Shown here in pieces: positions 63,401 through 64,000 of a stretch of DNA of 64,000 nt (the first letter of the stretch is position 1; each line of letters starts with the position of its first letter). The DNA is from Ammopiptanthus mongolicus (Eukaryota; Streptophyta; Magnoliopsida; Fabales; Fabaceae), in NCBI GenBank assembly GCA_039655645.1, contig CM077350.1:24902445-24966444 (forward strand). The letters are read 5' to 3'. The notes under the pieces are model-generated. The model worked only from the letters and a program-made list of their open reading frames with translations, was not told the origin of the DNA and searched no databases. The position numbers and the translations under genes were made by a program.

Positions 63401-64000
63401 ACAAAAACAAGATCACTACATTTGGACGAGCGTACCTCAAAATACGATGTTTCGGATGCTTGATTGCCGACAGCAGGCGCTTGACTTCAATCTTCAGTGT
63501 TTTTGCTTTTGCAGCTTTTGAATTTTTTCTTTGTCCATGCTTTTCTTATCTTTCTTATGTTTGGATTGCTGAAGCTTTTGTCTTCTTCTATTACAATACT
63601 TGATGCTTCAGAAATTTATTGAAAAGGGTACCTCATTTTCTGCTCATGCTTTACTTTGAATATCATAACACTTCATTCAAAATTGCTTCTCCATCCATCA
63701 TAATGTTCTGTATTATGAGTAGATGCTTGATTAGCTTCACTGGACGCTTCTTAAATGAGCTAACGAGCTTGGTTATCCACTGGGCACATTCACAATGCTG
63801 TTTAACTCGTAGCATTCTGACCAGTTAGCATATTATGCTTCTTTGACCCTGTTACTGGCCGAATTTGGATTCGATGTCCCCTTGAAACTTGTATATATGG
63901 ATATTAGGTTTAATTAGACACTAATTTTAACAAATTCGGACACCTACAACTCAATATATGGCCCTCAGACGCTACAAATGTTTGACTATCAGGAATAACA
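63401..64000 (+). repeat. Satellite units at the right edge
   Basis: The array continues off the window. The last anchor is at 63700. The stretch 63786-64000 closely matches 62925-63138 about 860 bp upstream, including CACATTCACAATGCTG and CCCCTTGAAACTTG, so neighbouring units here are recent copies of each other. Confidence 0.8.

Larger units (their letters stand above)
14367..64000 (+). repeat. Satellite DNA array, ~880-bp unit, about 56 head-to-tail copies
   Basis: One unit repeats from 14367 to the right edge, always in the same orientation. Using ATAATGTTCTGTATTCTGAG and its variants as an anchor I counted 56 occurrences. The early ones are at 14367, 15250, 16133, 17012, 17897, 18781, 19665, 20549, 21433, 22312, 23196 and 24079, so the spacing is mostly 879-885 bp. 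Irregular spacings (for example 774, 748, 1247, 501, 1398, 1436 and 1067) mark deletions or extra subunits. No gene, tRNA or transposon interrupts the array. Family-level identity cannot be assigned without a database. A centromeric or other heterochromatic location is inference. Confidence 0.95.

Noticed and set aside
14367..64000. CRISPR-like regular repeats
   Set aside because: Units are ~880 bp head-to-tail with no short repeat/unique spacer structure, and the setting is a plant genome.

Overview
The window is plant repetitive DNA, almost certainly from a flowering plant and most likely a eudicot. The evidence is a Ty3/gypsy long terminal repeat (LTR) retrotransposon with a tRNA-Met-type primer binding site, nested LTR insertions with a clean 5-bp target duplication, and almost 50 kb of head-to-tail satellite DNA. 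I find no intact host gene, no tRNA or rRNA gene, and nothing prokaryotic. The species cannot be named from the sequence alone.

Region 1 (1-14366) is one degraded Ty3/gypsy element with unusually long LTRs of about 4.4 kb. Its 5' LTR runs off the left edge and ends at 3834. It is followed by the primer binding site (3840-3851), a gag remnant with two CCHC zinc knuckles, and then a second, independent LTR (4762-9204). That LTR is flanked by the direct repeat GGGAT, so it is a solo LTR inserted into the host element near the gag/protease boundary. After it come broken remnants of protease, reverse transcriptase and RNase H, a polypurine tract (10910-10923), and the 3' LTR (10924-14366), which is cut off before its end. 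Integrase is not recognisable. The two host LTRs look much more alike than either is to the solo LTR, yet the internal region is short (about 2.6 kb without the nested insertion) and full of stops, frameshifts and deletions. This suggests a non-autonomous family moved in trans.

Region 2 (14367-64000) is a single tandem array. I located 56 copies of one anchor sequence, all in the same orientation, typically 875-885 bp apart. The 881-884 bp unit is itself composite: four subunits (called D, A, B and C here, about 245, 184, 185 and 270 bp) share related ends, and A and B align along their length. Above the unit level there are higher-order repeats. A 2643-bp trimer is repeated with exact spacing between about 39.4 and 50.6 kb, an older trimer (about 2.65 kb) lies in 21-26 kb, and a 5-6 kb block is duplicated in tandem between about 52.5 and 63.4 kb. 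Several junctions record unequal recombination between subunits, the clearest being a B-to-A crossover near 61490 that adds one extra subunit.

The array meets the truncated 3' LTR at 14366/14367, sharing only ATC at the junction. This is what an array-edge rearrangement would leave, not a clean transposon insertion. The most plausible setting is pericentromeric, centromeric or other heterochromatic satellite DNA, but chromosome position cannot be read from this window. Open frames recur once per unit on both strands; I treat them as probably non-coding and flag the most consistent one for testing.
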